The notes below the pieces were generated by a model. The model was not told the origin of the DNA and searched no databases. It was given only the letters and a program-made list of their open reading frames with translations. This document shows, one piece after another, positions 33,831 through 47,600 of a stretch of 64,000 nucleotides of DNA. Position 1 is the stretch's first letter; each line of letters opens with the position of its first letter. The DNA comes from Arthrobacter liuii (lineage in GTDB: Bacteria > Actinomycetota > Actinomycetes > Actinomycetales > Micrococcaceae). The translations under genes and the position numbers were made by a program. The stretch spans positions 138,468 to 202,467 of the forward strand of contig NZ_BMFW01000001.1 of NCBI RefSeq assembly GCF_014639275.1. The letters run 5' to 3'.

Positions 33831-34460
33831 CTAGGCTCCCTTGCCGTTCCCGTTCCCGTTCCCGTGGCCCATGGCCTTGCCGTGGCCGCGTCCCAGCCCA
33901 AGGCCGGGGCCGTCACCGGCCCCCTTGACGATCCGTTTGGCCGTCGCCTTGTCGCCGTCTTTGACGCCGGCGACGCGCACGGCATCGCCGGCAGCGATGT
34001 CCGCGATGGTTCCGTCCGTCGGCTTAAGCCGCTTGCCGTCGTCGCCCTTTGCTCCTGGGCTTTCAGTTGCGGAGCCGCTTGCCGCAGGGGCAGGAATCCT
34101 GGTGATTTTTGTGTCGCCGTTGACCGTGTAGGTCTGGGAGAGGCCGTCCTCGCTCTTGACGGTAATGGCGGTACCGCTCACCGATTCCACGGTGCCGCGC
34201 TGTTCCAAGACGGTCTGGAAGCTTCCGTCGGGATTCTTGACCACTCCCTCACTGTGGAGGGACTGGGAACGCTGGGCTTTGCCGGGTTTGTCGTGCCCGG
34301 GAGCGTTGCCTGAATTACCCGGCCCCGCAGATGCCGAGGGCGTTGGCGACGGCGTCCCGGTGGCCGACCACGCCAAGGCAGCCCCTGTGCCTGTCAGTGG
34401 CAGCGCCACCGCCCCGACCAGCACTGCCTTGCGCATCCTCATTGGTTCCCGGACCACCAT
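33831..34460 (-). CDS. Exported DUF5666-like hypothetical protein
   Basis: A 209-residue protein. The N-terminal signal peptide or anchor is RKAVLVGAVALPLTGTGAAL, followed by a Ser/Pro/Gly-rich stretch. A small beta-rich domain, RGTVESVSGTAITVKSEDG, then SQTYTVNGDTKITR, later GTIADIAAGDAVRVAGVKDG and KATAKRIV, has the layout of DUF5666 modules. The C-terminal tail is Gly/His/Asn-repetitive (GHGNGNGNGKG), encoded by a CCGTTC-type hexamer run at 33843-33862. It starts at ATG 34460 with AAGGAAC upstream. Function unknown. The palindrome at 34573 lies between it and gatB. Confidence 0.65.
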   Translation of the reverse strand: MVVREPMRMRKAVLVGAVALPLTGTGAALAWSATGTPSPTPSASAGPGNSGNAPGHDKPGKAQRSQSLHSEGVVKNPDGSFQTVLEQRGTVESVSGTAITVKSEDGLSQTYTVNGDTKITRIPAPAASGSATESPGAKGDDGKRLKPTDGTIADIAAGDAVRVAGVKDGDKATAKRIVKGAGDGPGLGLGRGHGKAMGHGNGNGNGKGA

Positions 34461-34572
34461 GGCTGTTCCTTCCGCACGCCGCCGGGGCACCAGCGCCCCC
34501 TGGCATCCAGTGTAAGCGTGATGCGCACGCTCAACCACGGGTACTTTCGGTGAGACCCGCCTGAGTACTTAA

Positions 34573-34642
34573 AGCCCAACTGGGTCGCAGTTAATGTCGT
34601 TTTGGGCCCCCAAAACGACATTAACTGCGACCCAGTTGGGCT
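34573..34642. repeat. Perfect 34-bp-arm palindrome, copy 2 (CCCAACTG...CGTTTTG type)
   Basis: The arms 34573-34606 and 34609-34642 are perfectly complementary with a 2-base centre, making 70 bases of almost uninterrupted dyad. Starting from CCCAACTG at 34575, the arm reads GGTCGCAGTTAATGTCGTTTTGG. Aligned over 31 positions with the right-arm reading of the 7631-7696 element it is the same length and matches at about 21, including CCCAACTG and CGTTTTG. It begins 9 bases after the gatB stop on the gatB transcript. No T-run follows. Confidence 0.85.
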
Positions 34643-34651
34643 GTGATGCTG

Positions 34652-36160
34652 CTAGACGGTGACGCCCAGCTTCTCCAGGATCAGTTCCTTGACACGGCCG
34701 GCGTCGGCCTGGCCCCGGGTGGCCTTCATGACCCCGCCAACAATCGCACCGATGGCCTGCACCTTGCCGGCGCGGATCTTGTCCGCGACGCCGGGCTGCG
34801 CGGCGAGTGCGGCGTCGATGGCCTCCAGGAGGGGCCCGTCGTCGGACACGACGGCGAGGCCGCGCTTGTCGACGATCTCCGCCGGGGTGCCTTCACCGGC
34901 GAGCACGCCATCCAGCACCTGGGTTGCCATCTTGTTGTTGATCTTTCCGGCCTCCACCATCTGCGCGAGCTCCACGATGGTGGCAGGTTCGACGCCCAGC
35001 TGGCCCGGGTCCACGTCGGCGGCCTTGGCGCGACCCACGATCTCGCCCATCCACCACTTGCGCGCCACGGAGGCGGACGCCCCGGCCGCGATGGTTTCCT
35101 CGATCTCGTCCAGGACGCCGGCGTTCACCACGTCGCGGAATTCCAGGTCTGAGTAGCCCCAGTCGGCCTTGAGGCGCTTGCGGCGCTCGGCCGGCGGTTC
35201 GGGCAGGGTAGCGCGCAGTTCCTCCACCCATTCCCGGGAGGCAACCACGGGGACCAGGTCCGGTTCCGGGAAGTAGCGGTAGTCGTCGGCGTCGGACTTG
35301 GCACGGCCCGAGGTGGTGGTGCGGGTGTCCTCGTGCCAGTGGCGGGTTTCCTGGATGACGGGCGCGCCAGAGTCCAGGACCGCGGCGTGGCGCTGGATCT
35401 CGTAGCGCACAGCGTGCTCGACGGCGCGCAGCGAGTTCACGTTCTTGGTCTCGGAGCGGATGCCGAACCGTTCGCGGCCGTGCGGGCGAAGCGAGACGTT
35501 GGCGTCGCAGCGGACGTTGCCGCGTTCCATCTTCGCGTCAGAGACGCCGAGGTTCTTCACGATTTCCCGGACGGCCGCCACGTAGGCCTTGGCCAGTTCA
35601 GGCGCGCGGGAGCCGGCACCCTCAATGGGCTTCGTAACGATTTCCACCAGCGGAACTCCGGCACGGTTGTAATCCACGAGGGAGAAGTCCGCGCCCTGGA
35701 TCCGACCGGTGGCACCGCCCATGTGGGTCAGCTTGCCGGCGTCCTCTTCCATGTGCGCGCGCTCGATCTCCACGCGGAACACAGTGCCGTCCTCGAGCTC
35801 AACGTCCAGGTAGCCGTCGTACGCGATGGGCTCATCGTACTGCGAGGTCTGGAAGTTCTTGGGAGTGTCCGGGTAGAAGTACTGCTTCCGGGCGAAGCGG
35901 CAGGACTCGGCGATCTTGCAGTTCAACGCCAGGCCGATCTTGATGGAGGACTCGATGGCCGTCTTGTTGACCACCGGCAGGACGCCGGGCATGCCGAGGT
36001 CCACCTCGTTGACGTTGGTGTTTGGCTCGTCGCCGAAGACGTTGGGCGCGGAGGAGAACATCTTGGTCTTGGTGTTCAGCTCCACGTGGACCTCGAACCC
36101 CAGGACGGGATCGTACTTCTCCATGGCCTCTTCGAAGCTCAGGATTTCGTCGGTGCTCAT
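34652..36160 (-). CDS. gatB: Asp-tRNA(Asn)/Glu-tRNA(Gln) amidotransferase subunit B
   Basis: A 502-residue GatB, the kinase subunit that activates mischarged Glu-tRNA(Gln) or Asp-tRNA(Asn). Landmarks are [84 protein letters not shown] and the C-terminal YqeY-like tRNA-binding domain ([13 protein letters not shown]). The ATG overlaps the gatA stop (TAATG) with AGGAGG upstream. The order is gatC-gatA-gatB. The organism presumably lacks GlnRS, AsnRS or both, as is common in actinobacteria. Confidence 0.96.
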   Translation of the reverse strand: MSTDEILSFEEAMEKYDPVLGFEVHVELNTKTKMFSSAPNVFGDEPNTNVNEVDLGMPGVLPVVNKTAIESSIKIGLALNCKIAESCRFARKQYFYPDTPKNFQTSQYDEPIAYDGYLDVELEDGTVFRVEIERAHMEEDAGKLTHMGGATGRIQGADFSLVDYNRAGVPLVEIVTKPIEGAGSRAPELAKAYVAAVREIVKNLGVSDAKMERGNVRCDANVSLRPHGRERFGIRSETKNVNSLRAVEHAVRYEIQRHAAVLDSGAPVIQETRHWHEDTRTTTSGRAKSDADDYRYFPEPDLVPVVASREWVEELRATLPEPPAERRKRLKADWGYSDLEFRDVVNAGVLDEIEETIAAGASASVARKWWMGEIVGRAKAADVDPGQLGVEPATIVELAQMVEAGKINNKMATQVLDGVLAGEGTPAEIVDKRGLAVVSDDGPLLEAIDAALAAQPGVADKIRAGKVQAIGAIVGGVMKATRGQADAGRVKELILEKLGVTV

Positions 36161-37734
36161 TATTTTGCCTCCTGGGTTTCGAGGGTTCCGGCAGCGGCAA
36201 GGTCGGGGGCCTGGGCCAGCAGCGGGCCGCCCCACTTGGCCTCAAGCAGCGATTCGAGGACTGCGCCCACGCGGTACAGGCGGGCGTCCTCGCGGGCCGG
36301 GGCCAGGAGCTGGATGCCCACCGGAAGCCCGTCCTCGTCCGCCAATCCGCCGGGCAGCGACAGGCCGGGGACGCCGGCCAGGTTCGCGGGGATGGTGGCG
36401 ACGTCGTTGAGGTACATGGCCAGCGGATCGTCCAGTTTTTCGCCGAGCGGGAACGCCGTGGTGGGGGCGGTGGGTGAAATCAGCACGTCGGCCTGCGTGA
36501 AGGCGGCGTCGAAGTCGCGCTGGACCAGCGTGCGGACCTTCTGGGCGGAGCCGTAGTAGGCGTCATAGTAGCCGGCGGACAGGGCGTAGGTGCCCAGGAT
36601 GATGCGGCGCTTGACCTCGTCACCGAAGCCGGCGGCGCGGGTGGCACCCATGACGCGTTCGATGGTCATGGGCCCCTCTTCGGGGAGGACGCGCAGGCCG
36701 TACCGGACGCCGTCGAACTTGGCCAGGTTGGAGGAGGCCTCGGACGGCATGATCAGGTAGTAGGCGCCCAGGGCGTACTGGAAGTTGGGGCAGGAGACCT
36801 CGACGATTTCCGCTCCGGCTTCCTTCAGCAGCTCCAGGGCATCGTTGAAGCGGTTCTCGACGCCGGCCTGGTAGCCCTCGCCGTGCAGTTCCTTGATGAT
36901 GCCGATCCGCAGGCCCTCGACATTGCCGGTCTTCGCAGCGGCGACGAGGTCGGCCAGGGGTTCGGGCAGCGAGGTGGAGTCGCGGGGATCGTGGCCGCCG
37001 ATGACCTGGTGCAGGAGGGCGGAGTCCAGCACGGTCCGGGTGACCGGCCCGATCTGGTCCAGGGAGGAGGCCATGGCGATGGCACCGTAGCGGGAGACGC
37101 TGCCGTAGGTGGGCTTCACGCCGACGGTGCCGGTGACGGCGCCGGGCTGGCGGATGGAACCGCCGGTGTCGGTTCCGAGGGCCAGGGGGGCTTCGAAAGC
37201 GGCGACGGCCGCTGCCGAACCGCCGCCGGAGCCGCCGGGGATCCGGTCCAGGTCCCAGGGGTTGCGGGTGGGGCCGTAGGCCGAGTGCTCGGTGGAGGAA
37301 CCCATGGCGAACTCGTCCAGGTTGGTCTTGCCCAGGATGGGCATCTTCGCGGCACGCAGGCGCTCAACGACGGTGGCGTCGTAGGGGCTGTGCCAGCCCT
37401 CGAGGATCTTGGAGCCGGCCGTGGTGGGCTGGCCGATGGTGACGATGAGGTCCTTCACCGCGATTGGAACGCCGGCCAGGTAGTGGAGGGCTTCGGCTTC
37501 CGCTCCGCCGGCGGCGCGGATGGCGTCCACCTCGGCGGCGACGGCGAGCGCTTCTTCTGCGTTGACGTGCAGGAACGCGTTGACCTGGCCGTCGACGGCG
37601 GCGATGCGGTCCAGGTAGGCCTGGGTGGCTTCCACGGCGGTTACTTCGCCGGCGGCCAGCTTATCGGCCAGCTGCGCGGCGGACAGGCGGATCAAGGTTT
37701 CGGCGCTGATGCCGGCGGGGTTCTGTTCAGTCAT
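36160..37734 (-). CDS. gatA: Asp-tRNA(Asn)/Glu-tRNA(Gln) amidotransferase subunit A
   Basis: A 524-residue amidase-signature protein that releases ammonia from glutamine for transamidation. The Ser-cisSer-Lys triad is visible: Lys94 in [10 protein letters not shown], Ser169 in [14 protein letters not shown] and Ser193 in DTGGSIRQP. Other conserved parts are [13 protein letters not shown] and [12 protein letters not shown]. It starts at ATG 37734, 2 bases after the gatC stop, and its stop overlaps the gatB start. Confidence 0.96.
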   Translation of the reverse strand: MTEQNPAGISAETLIRLSAAQLADKLAAGEVTAVEATQAYLDRIAAVDGQVNAFLHVNAEEALAVAAEVDAIRAAGGAEAEALHYLAGVPIAVKDLIVTIGQPTTAGSKILEGWHSPYDATVVERLRAAKMPILGKTNLDEFAMGSSTEHSAYGPTRNPWDLDRIPGGSGGGSAAAVAAFEAPLALGTDTGGSIRQPGAVTGTVGVKPTYGSVSRYGAIAMASSLDQIGPVTRTVLDSALLHQVIGGHDPRDSTSLPEPLADLVAAAKTGNVEGLRIGIIKELHGEGYQAGVENRFNDALELLKEAGAEIVEVSCPNFQYALGAYYLIMPSEASSNLAKFDGVRYGLRVLPEEGPMTIERVMGATRAAGFGDEVKRRIILGTYALSAGYYDAYYGSAQKVRTLVQRDFDAAFTQADVLISPTAPTTAFPLGEKLDDPLAMYLNDVATIPANLAGVPGLSLPGGLADEDGLPVGIQLLAPAREDARLYRVGAVLESLLEAKWGGPLLAQAPDLAAAGTLETQEAK

Positions 37735-37736
37735 GG

Positions 37737-38033
37737 TTATGCCTCATCCAGGATGGCCGGGACCTTGAAACGGTTCTCATCGGAATCCGGGGCGCCGGAG
37801 AGTGCCTGTTCCGCAGTGAAGGTGTGTCCCACAACGTCGTCGCGGAACACGTTGGTGAGCGGAATGGGGTGCGAGGTGGCCGGAACGTCGTCCCCGGCGG
37901 CCTCGCTGACGGACTTGACCGAATCGACGATGACGGCCAGCTCGCCGGCCATCCTGTCCAGCTCTTCGGCACTCATCTCGATGTGAGCGAGTCGCGCGAG
38001 ATGCGCGACGTCGTCACGGTTGATCGCAGCCAT
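37737..38033 (-). CDS. gatC: Asp-tRNA(Asn)/Glu-tRNA(Gln) amidotransferase subunit C
   Basis: A 98-residue GatC that wraps and stabilises GatA with GatB. Landmarks are [53 protein letters not shown], and the C-terminal [13 protein letters not shown]. It starts at ATG 38033 with GGGGAG 6 bases upstream and heads the gatCAB operon. The promoter probably lies in 38034-38179, which also holds an inverted repeat. Confidence 0.93.
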   Translation of the reverse strand: MAAINRDDVAHLARLAHIEMSAEELDRMAGELAVIVDSVKSVSEAAGDDVPATSHPIPLTNVFRDDVVGHTFTAEQALSGAPDSDENRFKVPAILDEA

Positions 38034-38091
38034 GGATCTCCCCTGCAAAGTTCGAATTGTTTTCCGATCCAGTCTAGTGGGGAAACGCAGA

Positions 38092-38129
38092 TGCCCGTCT
38101 GACATCCCCCAGCGGGCGTCAGACGGGCA
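38092..38129. terminator. 12-bp inverted repeat between the citrate transporter gene and gatC
   Basis: TGCCCGTCTGAC (38092-38103) and its complement (38118-38129) flank a 14-base loop. It follows the citrate transporter stop by 51 bases on the leftward transcript. The exit reads ATCTGCGTTTCCCC, only three T in a row, so terminator function is plausible but weak. It could instead act in the gatC leader. Confidence 0.45.
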
Positions 38130-38179
38130 CCTTCGATGCCCGGTCCGGTCGCGGGGACAGGATCGCAGGCAGCTACAGA

Positions 38180-39508
38180 CTAACCGATACCAATGGCTCC
38201 AGTCAGCATGCCGACGCCAAGCATCACCAGGGAGATAACGGCTGTGCGCCACAGGACCTTCTTGTGGTGGTCACCCAGGTCCACCTTGGCCAGCGAGACC
38301 AGGAGCAGGATGGCCGGAACCAGCGGGCTCTGCAGGTGGAACGGCTGGCCGGTGATGGAGGCGCGGGCCATGTCGGCAGCGCCTACACCGTAGTGGGCAG
38401 CGGTCTCGCTCAGGACCGGCAGTACGCCGAAGTAGAACGCGTCGTAACTCATGAAGAACGTCATGGGGATGCTCAGGACGCCGGTGATGACGGCGGCGGC
38501 CATGACCATGCTGACCACGGCCACGATGGACGGCGCGTGCGCAATCAGCTGGGCGCCCTGGTCCTTGACCTTGGGGAAGTTGACCAGCAGTGCGATGGCG
38601 GCGCCCACCATGAAGACGAACGGCAGCGGGATGACGTTGGCCACGAGCACCACCATGACGGCAACGGTCAGGGCCAGGTTGAACCAGAACAGCTTGGGGC
38701 GCAGGGTGCTGCGGTTGGGATCAAGTGCGGTGTCCGTGAGTCCGGCGCCGCTGTCGTCAATGAGGGTGTCAGTGCGGTCCAGGACGGCCACGGAGGATCC
38801 ACCCAGGGGGCGGTCGACCGCGGGAGCTGCTCCGCCGGGGTTGCCACCCTTGCGTCCACGGCCGGCTCCCGAAGCGCTGGTTCCCGAAGCACCCGCTGTT
38901 GTGCCGCCGTCGAACCCTTTTGCAGTGTCCGGGACACCCCAGATGTCCGGCGCGGTGGCACGGAGGCGGTTGCGCTCCTGCAGGCCCAGCAGCCAGGCGA
39001 AGGCGAAGACGACAACCAGGCCGGCCACCAGGGACGGGATCATGGGGACGAAGACGTCGTTGACGTCGATCTTCAGGGTGGTGGCGGCACGGGCCGTGGG
39101 GCCGCCCCAGGGCAGGATGTTCATGGTGCCGTTGGCCAGGCCGGCCACGCAGGTGAGGACCACCGGGCTCAACTTGAGGCGGAGGTAGACCGGCAGCATG
39201 GCCGCGGTGGTGAGGATGAAGGTGGTGGATCCGTCACCGTCCAGGGACACGGCGGCCGCGAGGATGGCCGTGCCCGGGACAACCTTGGCGGGATCGTTGC
39301 CCAGCTTGCGGAGGATGAACTTCACCAGCGGGTCGAACAACCCGACGTCGATCATCAGGCCGAAGTAGATGATGGCGAACATCAGCAGGGCCGCGGCGGA
39401 GGTCATGGACTTCATGGAGTCCATTACCATGTCGCCGATGCCACGGCCGGCCCCGGCGAACAGGCCAAAAACAGTAGGGACAATGATCAACGCCAGCACT
39501 GGCGTCAA
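38180..39508 (-). CDS. CitMHS-family citrate transporter, lacking its first helix
   Basis: A citrate-metal/proton symporter-type protein. From KLTPVLALIIVPTVFGLFAG onward it follows CitMHS proteins: MLMFAIIYFGLMIDVGLFDP, AVSLDGDGSTTFILTTAA, LPWGGPTARAATTL, a long Gly/Ala-rich central loop (about residues 215-265) and a second membrane half ending VLWRTAVISLVMLG. Family members begin with about 20 residues forming helix 1 just before K/R-L-T/S-P; here the upstream codons are unrelated and, on the other strand, encode the tail of a CitB-like regulator. Translation could restart at TTG 39508 (AGGAG 3 bases upstream) or GTG 39499; a longer frame from GTG 39586 would give an unrelated N-terminus. 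The native start and promoter seem deleted, so function is doubtful. RidA lies upstream on the same strand. Confidence 0.75.
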   Translation of the reverse strand: MTPVLALIIVPTVFGLFAGAGRGIGDMVMDSMKSMTSAAALLMFAIIYFGLMIDVGLFDPLVKFILRKLGNDPAKVVPGTAILAAAVSLDGDGSTTFILTTAAMLPVYLRLKLSPVVLTCVAGLANGTMNILPWGGPTARAATTLKIDVNDVFVPMIPSLVAGLVVVFAFAWLLGLQERNRLRATAPDIWGVPDTAKGFDGGTTAGASGTSASGAGRGRKGGNPGGAAPAVDRPLGGSSVAVLDRTDTLIDDSGAGLTDTALDPNRSTLRPKLFWFNLALTVAVMVVLVANVIPLPFVFMVGAAIALLVNFPKVKDQGAQLIAHAPSIVAVVSMVMAAAVITGVLSIPMTFFMSYDAFYFGVLPVLSETAAHYGVGAADMARASITGQPFHLQSPLVPAILLLVSLAKVDLGDHHKKVLWRTAVISLVMLGVGMLTGAIGIG

Positions 39509-39511
39509 CTT

Positions 39512-39610
39512 CTCCTGTCTTCGCTGGCCGACGACGGCGCAGTGGACATCCAGCTCCGGTACGGCACCACCGGCAGGCCGGAGCACCGCTACGGCCTGCC
39601 GGGAAGGTAG
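39512..39610 (+). pseudogene. C-terminal remnant of a CitB/DcuR-type response regulator
   Basis: The plus strand reads SSLADDGAVDIQLRYGTTGR then PEHRYGLPGR and a TAG stop at 39608-39610. The block LRYGTTGRPEHRY is the hallmark end of the CitB/DcuR response-regulator helix-turn-helix domain in actinobacteria. No upstream part of the gene exists: the sequence passes straight into the antisense of the truncated CitMHS gene at about 39511. In related genomes citA-citB commonly sit divergent to the transporter, so this fits a deletion joining the two genes. Confidence 0.65.
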
Positions 39611-39619
39611 CAGGAGAGC

Positions 39620-40000
39620 CTACGCGCTCTTTTGGGCCACCAGTTCGATCTCGACGAGCATCTTCGGGTCCAGGAACGGCAGCACGTGGACCAAGGAGAG
39701 GGTGGGGCGGATCTCACCGAACACCTCGCCGTGGGCCCGGCCGGCCTCTTCCCATTTGCTGATGTCCGTCAGGTACAGCTTGGATTGCACCACGTCCTCG
39801 TAGGCAAAGCCGGCATCGGCAAGTACCTTGCCGAGTTTCTGCAGGATGTACTGGGTCTGGGTGTAGAAGTCATCCCCTACGATTCCGTCCTCGCCGCTGG
39901 CCGCGGTGGCAGAGATGTAGAGGGTGTTGTCCACCTGGACGGCGCGGGAGTAGCCGAGGGTCTGCTCCCAGACGGATCCGCTGCCGAACGTTTTGCGCAT
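39620..40000 (-). CDS. RidA/YjgF-family protein
   Basis: A 126-residue Rid-family protein; the best-known members hydrolyse reactive enamines and imines from PLP enzymes. Landmarks are GYSRAVQVDNTLYISATAAS, QTQYILQKLGKVLADAGFA, VVQSKLYLTDISKWEE and the C-terminal FLDPKMLVEIELVA. The Arg in the classical RidA active site (near residue 105) is not obvious, so it may be a non-archetypal Rid paralogue. The ATG at 40000 has AAAGG 7 bases upstream; a TTG 15 bases earlier is less likely. The truncated citrate transporter follows and could be read from its promoter. Confidence 0.75.
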   Translation of the reverse strand: MRKTFGSGSVWEQTLGYSRAVQVDNTLYISATAASGEDGIVGDDFYTQTQYILQKLGKVLADAGFAYEDVVQSKLYLTDISKWEEAGRAHGEVFGEIRPTLSLVHVLPFLDPKMLVEIELVAQKSA

Positions 40001-40047
40001 GGGTGGGCCTTTCAAAGCTGGAATGGGTCGCCACCACTGTAGGGCTG

Positions 40048-40551
40048 CTACAGGTCGCGCCGGTAAACCAGCAGTTTTGTGTCGGTACCGGGTACAAACC
40101 AGTCCCGTTCGGGCACCCGCTGGAAGCCGGTCTTGCGGTACAGGCCGTGGGCGCTTTCCCAGTCCTGGCCGGTGGTGAGGGACACCCCACGGATGCCCGG
40201 AAGGGTTCTTGCATGGCTGATGATGGCGTCCACCATGGCCCTGCCGGCGCCGCTGCGCTGGACGGCCGGGTCCACCACCAGCATGCGGAACTCCAACTCA
40301 TCATGCAGTGCGATGTCTGCGTAGGGTTCGCCCGCACGTGCCAGCGTCACAGAGCCGATGACGGTTCCCTGCCGTTCGGCCACCCAGATGGTGGCCTGCC
40401 GGGCGCGCGCGCCCACATCCATGATCTTGGCCATGTACGGGTGGGCGGCGTCGTCGAAGTAGCCTGCGGAGAGGTAGGAGTCGCCGGTGATGCGGGCCAC
40501 GGCGGGGAAGTCAGCCTCGACGGCGGGACGGATGATTAACTGCTGCTGCAC
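40048..40551 (-). CDS. GNAT-family N-acetyltransferase
   Basis: A 167-residue single-domain acetyltransferase. It has IRPAVEADFPAVARIT, the core strand EFRMLVVDPAVQRSGAGRAM with the acetyl-CoA pyrophosphate loop (Q/R-x-x-G-x-G/A), and ESAHGLYRKTGFQRV near the C-terminus. It starts at GTG 40551. Substrate unknown. RidA follows by 47 bases; the 132 bases upstream to the IMPase-like gene contain nothing recognised. Confidence 0.75.
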   Translation of the reverse strand: MQQQLIIRPAVEADFPAVARITGDSYLSAGYFDDAAHPYMAKIMDVGARARQATIWVAERQGTVIGSVTLARAGEPYADIALHDELEFRMLVVDPAVQRSGAGRAMVDAIISHARTLPGIRGVSLTTGQDWESAHGLYRKTGFQRVPERDWFVPGTDTKLLVYRRDL

Positions 40552-40683
40552 CCATCAATGGTAGTGGCGGGCCGGCCCGGGATCCGCCGGAACGGCGCTT
40601 ACCGTGACCGAACTATCAGAACGGGTGCGGCCCGGCAGTTGGACCTGCCGGGGCAGGCGCCACCGGAGGGGAAGCGTGCCTGC

Positions 40684-44529
<3,846 letters not shown>

Positions 44530-44650
44530 TGCTACCTTTCGATGCGCGCAGCCCCCCACCGCGGCTTTCTGGTGTCCCCGGTAGTCTTCTACAGCTTCAT
44601 GCGGGGCCGCAAATCCGCGGCAGTGGCGGCCCCACCGTCATCAGGGCTGT

Positions 44651-47600
44651 TCAGTCCCGGTTTTCGGGCGGGAGCGCCACCTGGATCTTTCGTGCTTTGC
44701 CGCGTCCCACCACGTATCCGCGGCCTGGGATGAAGTCCGGACTGACCCGGCCCAGGGAGGTGTTGAGCAGGCTGTCGCCTTCGATGTCCCCCGGGCTGAG
44801 GAGCAAGCCCCGCCGCCCCGATTTGAAGGGCTGGGCCAACTGCCAGGCCGAGGACCAGGTGGAAGACTCGGACTCACCCACCACCCATTGATCCGCCTTC
44901 AGGGACGCCGTGACCAGCTGTGCCATTCCGGATTCGGCGATGGTGTCGGTGAACTCCGTGAGGCCTTCAATGAAGATGGCCACCATCCCCGGGTTTCCGG
45001 TGGAATGCTCTACCAGGTCCTCCACCACCGCGGCTAGGTCGTCCGGCCCCACCACGGAGCGGTTCCAAATGGGGAGGGACGCGACGGCGGACCGGCGGGA
45101 CCCGAGGTAGATCAGCTCGGTCGCGGGGTTGGACCGGCGCAGGGCGTAGGCCAGGGTCACCAGGGCCACAGTACGCCCGGCGCCGGGCGGGCCCGCCAGC
45201 AGCATCGGGCCGCGTGCCATGATCTCCGCCGGCTGCAGGGACTCGTCGTCCACGCCAATGACCGGCAGGTCCGGACTGCCGGCCGGCAGGACATCGAGGT
45301 CCACCTGATCGGGCAGCCGCTCGATGCCCGGCGCGGTTTCCAGGCCCTGGCGCAGCATGGCTTCGCTGAGCTTGTGCACTTCGCGGGCCTGCAGGGCCAG
45401 GTTCGAGTTGCCGCCGAGGACGGCCAGCTGGACTTCAAGCCCGTCCAGCAGCCCGCGGCCCGGGGGCGATGTGGCGGTGAGGACATCCCTGGGAACGTCC
45501 ATGGAGATGTAGTCGTCCTCCGAGGAAAGGCGCAGCACCAGCCGGCGCTGGATGGAGGCGAGCAATGACGCGGGGACGGCGTTGGGCCGGTCCCCCGTGA
45601 CCACCAGGTGGATCCCCAGGGTTCGGCCGTCGGTGGCGAGCTGCAGGAAAATATCCCAGAGCCCGGAGAGCTTGCTGTGCTCGTACGCCTCGCGGAAGGC
45701 GGACATACCGTCCACCAGCACGAAGATCCGTTTCTCGTCCGGCCGGTTCGCCAGCTTCCGGTACTCCACGATGGTGGACGACCGCACCTCGGCGAACTGC
45801 GCCGATCGCAGCTCGGCGATGTCCCGCAGGAGGCGCAGCAGCCGCCCCACCCGTTCCACGTCGTCGCCGCTGATGATTTCCCCCACGTGCGGGAGCTCTT
45901 CGAGCATCCGCAGCCCGGCCGAGCCGCAGTCGATGCCGTACACGTGGACCGGGCCGCCGCGCGGGGTGACCGCGGCAGCAATCGCGATGCCCCGGAGCGC
46001 GGCGGACTTGCCGGAACCGCCCGTGCCGTAAATGGCCATGTTGCCGTCCCGATCCGGTTCGTAGAACACGGTGGGCTGGTCCTGGTGCACGGGGTCGTCG
46101 GCAACACCCAGCAGCAGCTGTTCGTCAGTGCGCGGGTTGGGCAGCTTGGAGAAGTCGTAGGTCTTGGCCAACTCGTCCAGCCACGGCTTGCGGGGCGGGG
46201 CGATGGCCAGGGTGTCGGCGGCCCGGACGATGTTGGTGGTCATCCTGGCGATGTCGTTGGGGCCGGCGGGTTCGGCAGCCACCGGCTTGTCAGGGGCCGG
46301 CGCCTCCCATCTGGGACCGGAGCCGAAAGCCATCTCCACGATGTCGATCTGGGGCCGCTGTGGCCTGTCCGTGGTCCAGCCGCCGGCGTAGCCGGTCTGG
46401 AACCCCTGGACGCGGCCGGGTCCGGTCTTGGCGGCGCCGCGGCCCGGGATCGCGGGATCGAAGTAGGCCGCGTCCGGAACTCCGAGGATGTCTGTGGCGT
46501 CGTCCTCATCGGCCATGCGCAGTGCCACGCGGAGGTTGGTGTTCGCGCGGAGGTTGTCCTTGATGACCCCTGCCGGCCGCTGGGTGGCCAGGATAAGGTG
46601 CAGGCCCAGGGAGCGGCCCCGGGCGGCCACGTCCACCACCCCGTCCACGAACTCGGGCACGTCGTTGGCCAGTGCGGCGAATTCGTCCACGATGATGATC
46701 AGGTACGGAGGGGCGTCCGGGTCTGCCTCCCGCTGCAGGGCCAGCAGGTCCTTGGCCTTCTTCCGGTTCAGCAGCTGTTCGCGGTAGTGGAGCTCGGCGC
46801 GCAGGGAGGTGAGGGCGCGGCGCACCAGGTGCGGGGAAAGGTCGGTGACAAGACCCACGGTGTGCGGAAGGTTGATGCAGTCGGCGAACGCGGCGCCACC
46901 TTTGTAGTCCACGAACAGGAAGCTGACGCGGTCAGGGCTGTAGGCCGCGGCCATACCCATCACCCAGGACTGCAGGAACTCGGACTTGCCGGCACCGGTG
47001 GTGCCGCCCACCAGGGCGTGCGGCCCCTCGTTCTTCAGGTCCAGGTACAGCGGCTCGATCCCCTTGGACCCCACCAGGGCGCGGAGCGTGCCGTTGTCCT
47101 TGCGGTTGGCCACGGCGGTGGCGTGCACGGAGTTGTTTTCCGTCCAGCGTTCGGCCACGGCCTGGGGATTGTCGAGGAAGTCCTTGCCGATCAGGGTTGC
47201 GTAGGAGACCGCGCGCGGCAGGTCGGAATCGTCGTTGACCGGCTTGCCCACGTCAACGACGGGGGCCAGCATCCGGGCCAGCTGGGCCGCGAGCTCCGCG
47301 TCCACGCTTTCGCAGCTGACCGGGTAGGTGTGGCGGCCCAGGCGGACCTGGCCGGTGGTGGTGCCGTGGTCGCCGTCCACCACCATGAAGTCGCGGCAGG
47401 CGGCCGGCAGCGCCTGGATGTCGGTGGCCACCCACAGGATGTGCACTCCGGAGTCCGGGCCCCGCTCGGCCAGCCGGGTGAGGCGGCCGCGGTCCACCGG
47501 GGCGTCGTCCTCCACGATGACCAGCACGGACGGGAGGACCGGCTCCTCGAGCTCATGCTTCAGCGGATCGATCCCGGGTCGGAGGTCCGGGCCGGACCGC

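Noticed and set aside
33843..33862. CCGTTC hexamer run as a possible regulatory microsatellite
   Set aside because: It lies inside the coding sequence and encodes the Gly-Asn repeat tail of the DUF5666-like protein; only about three units.
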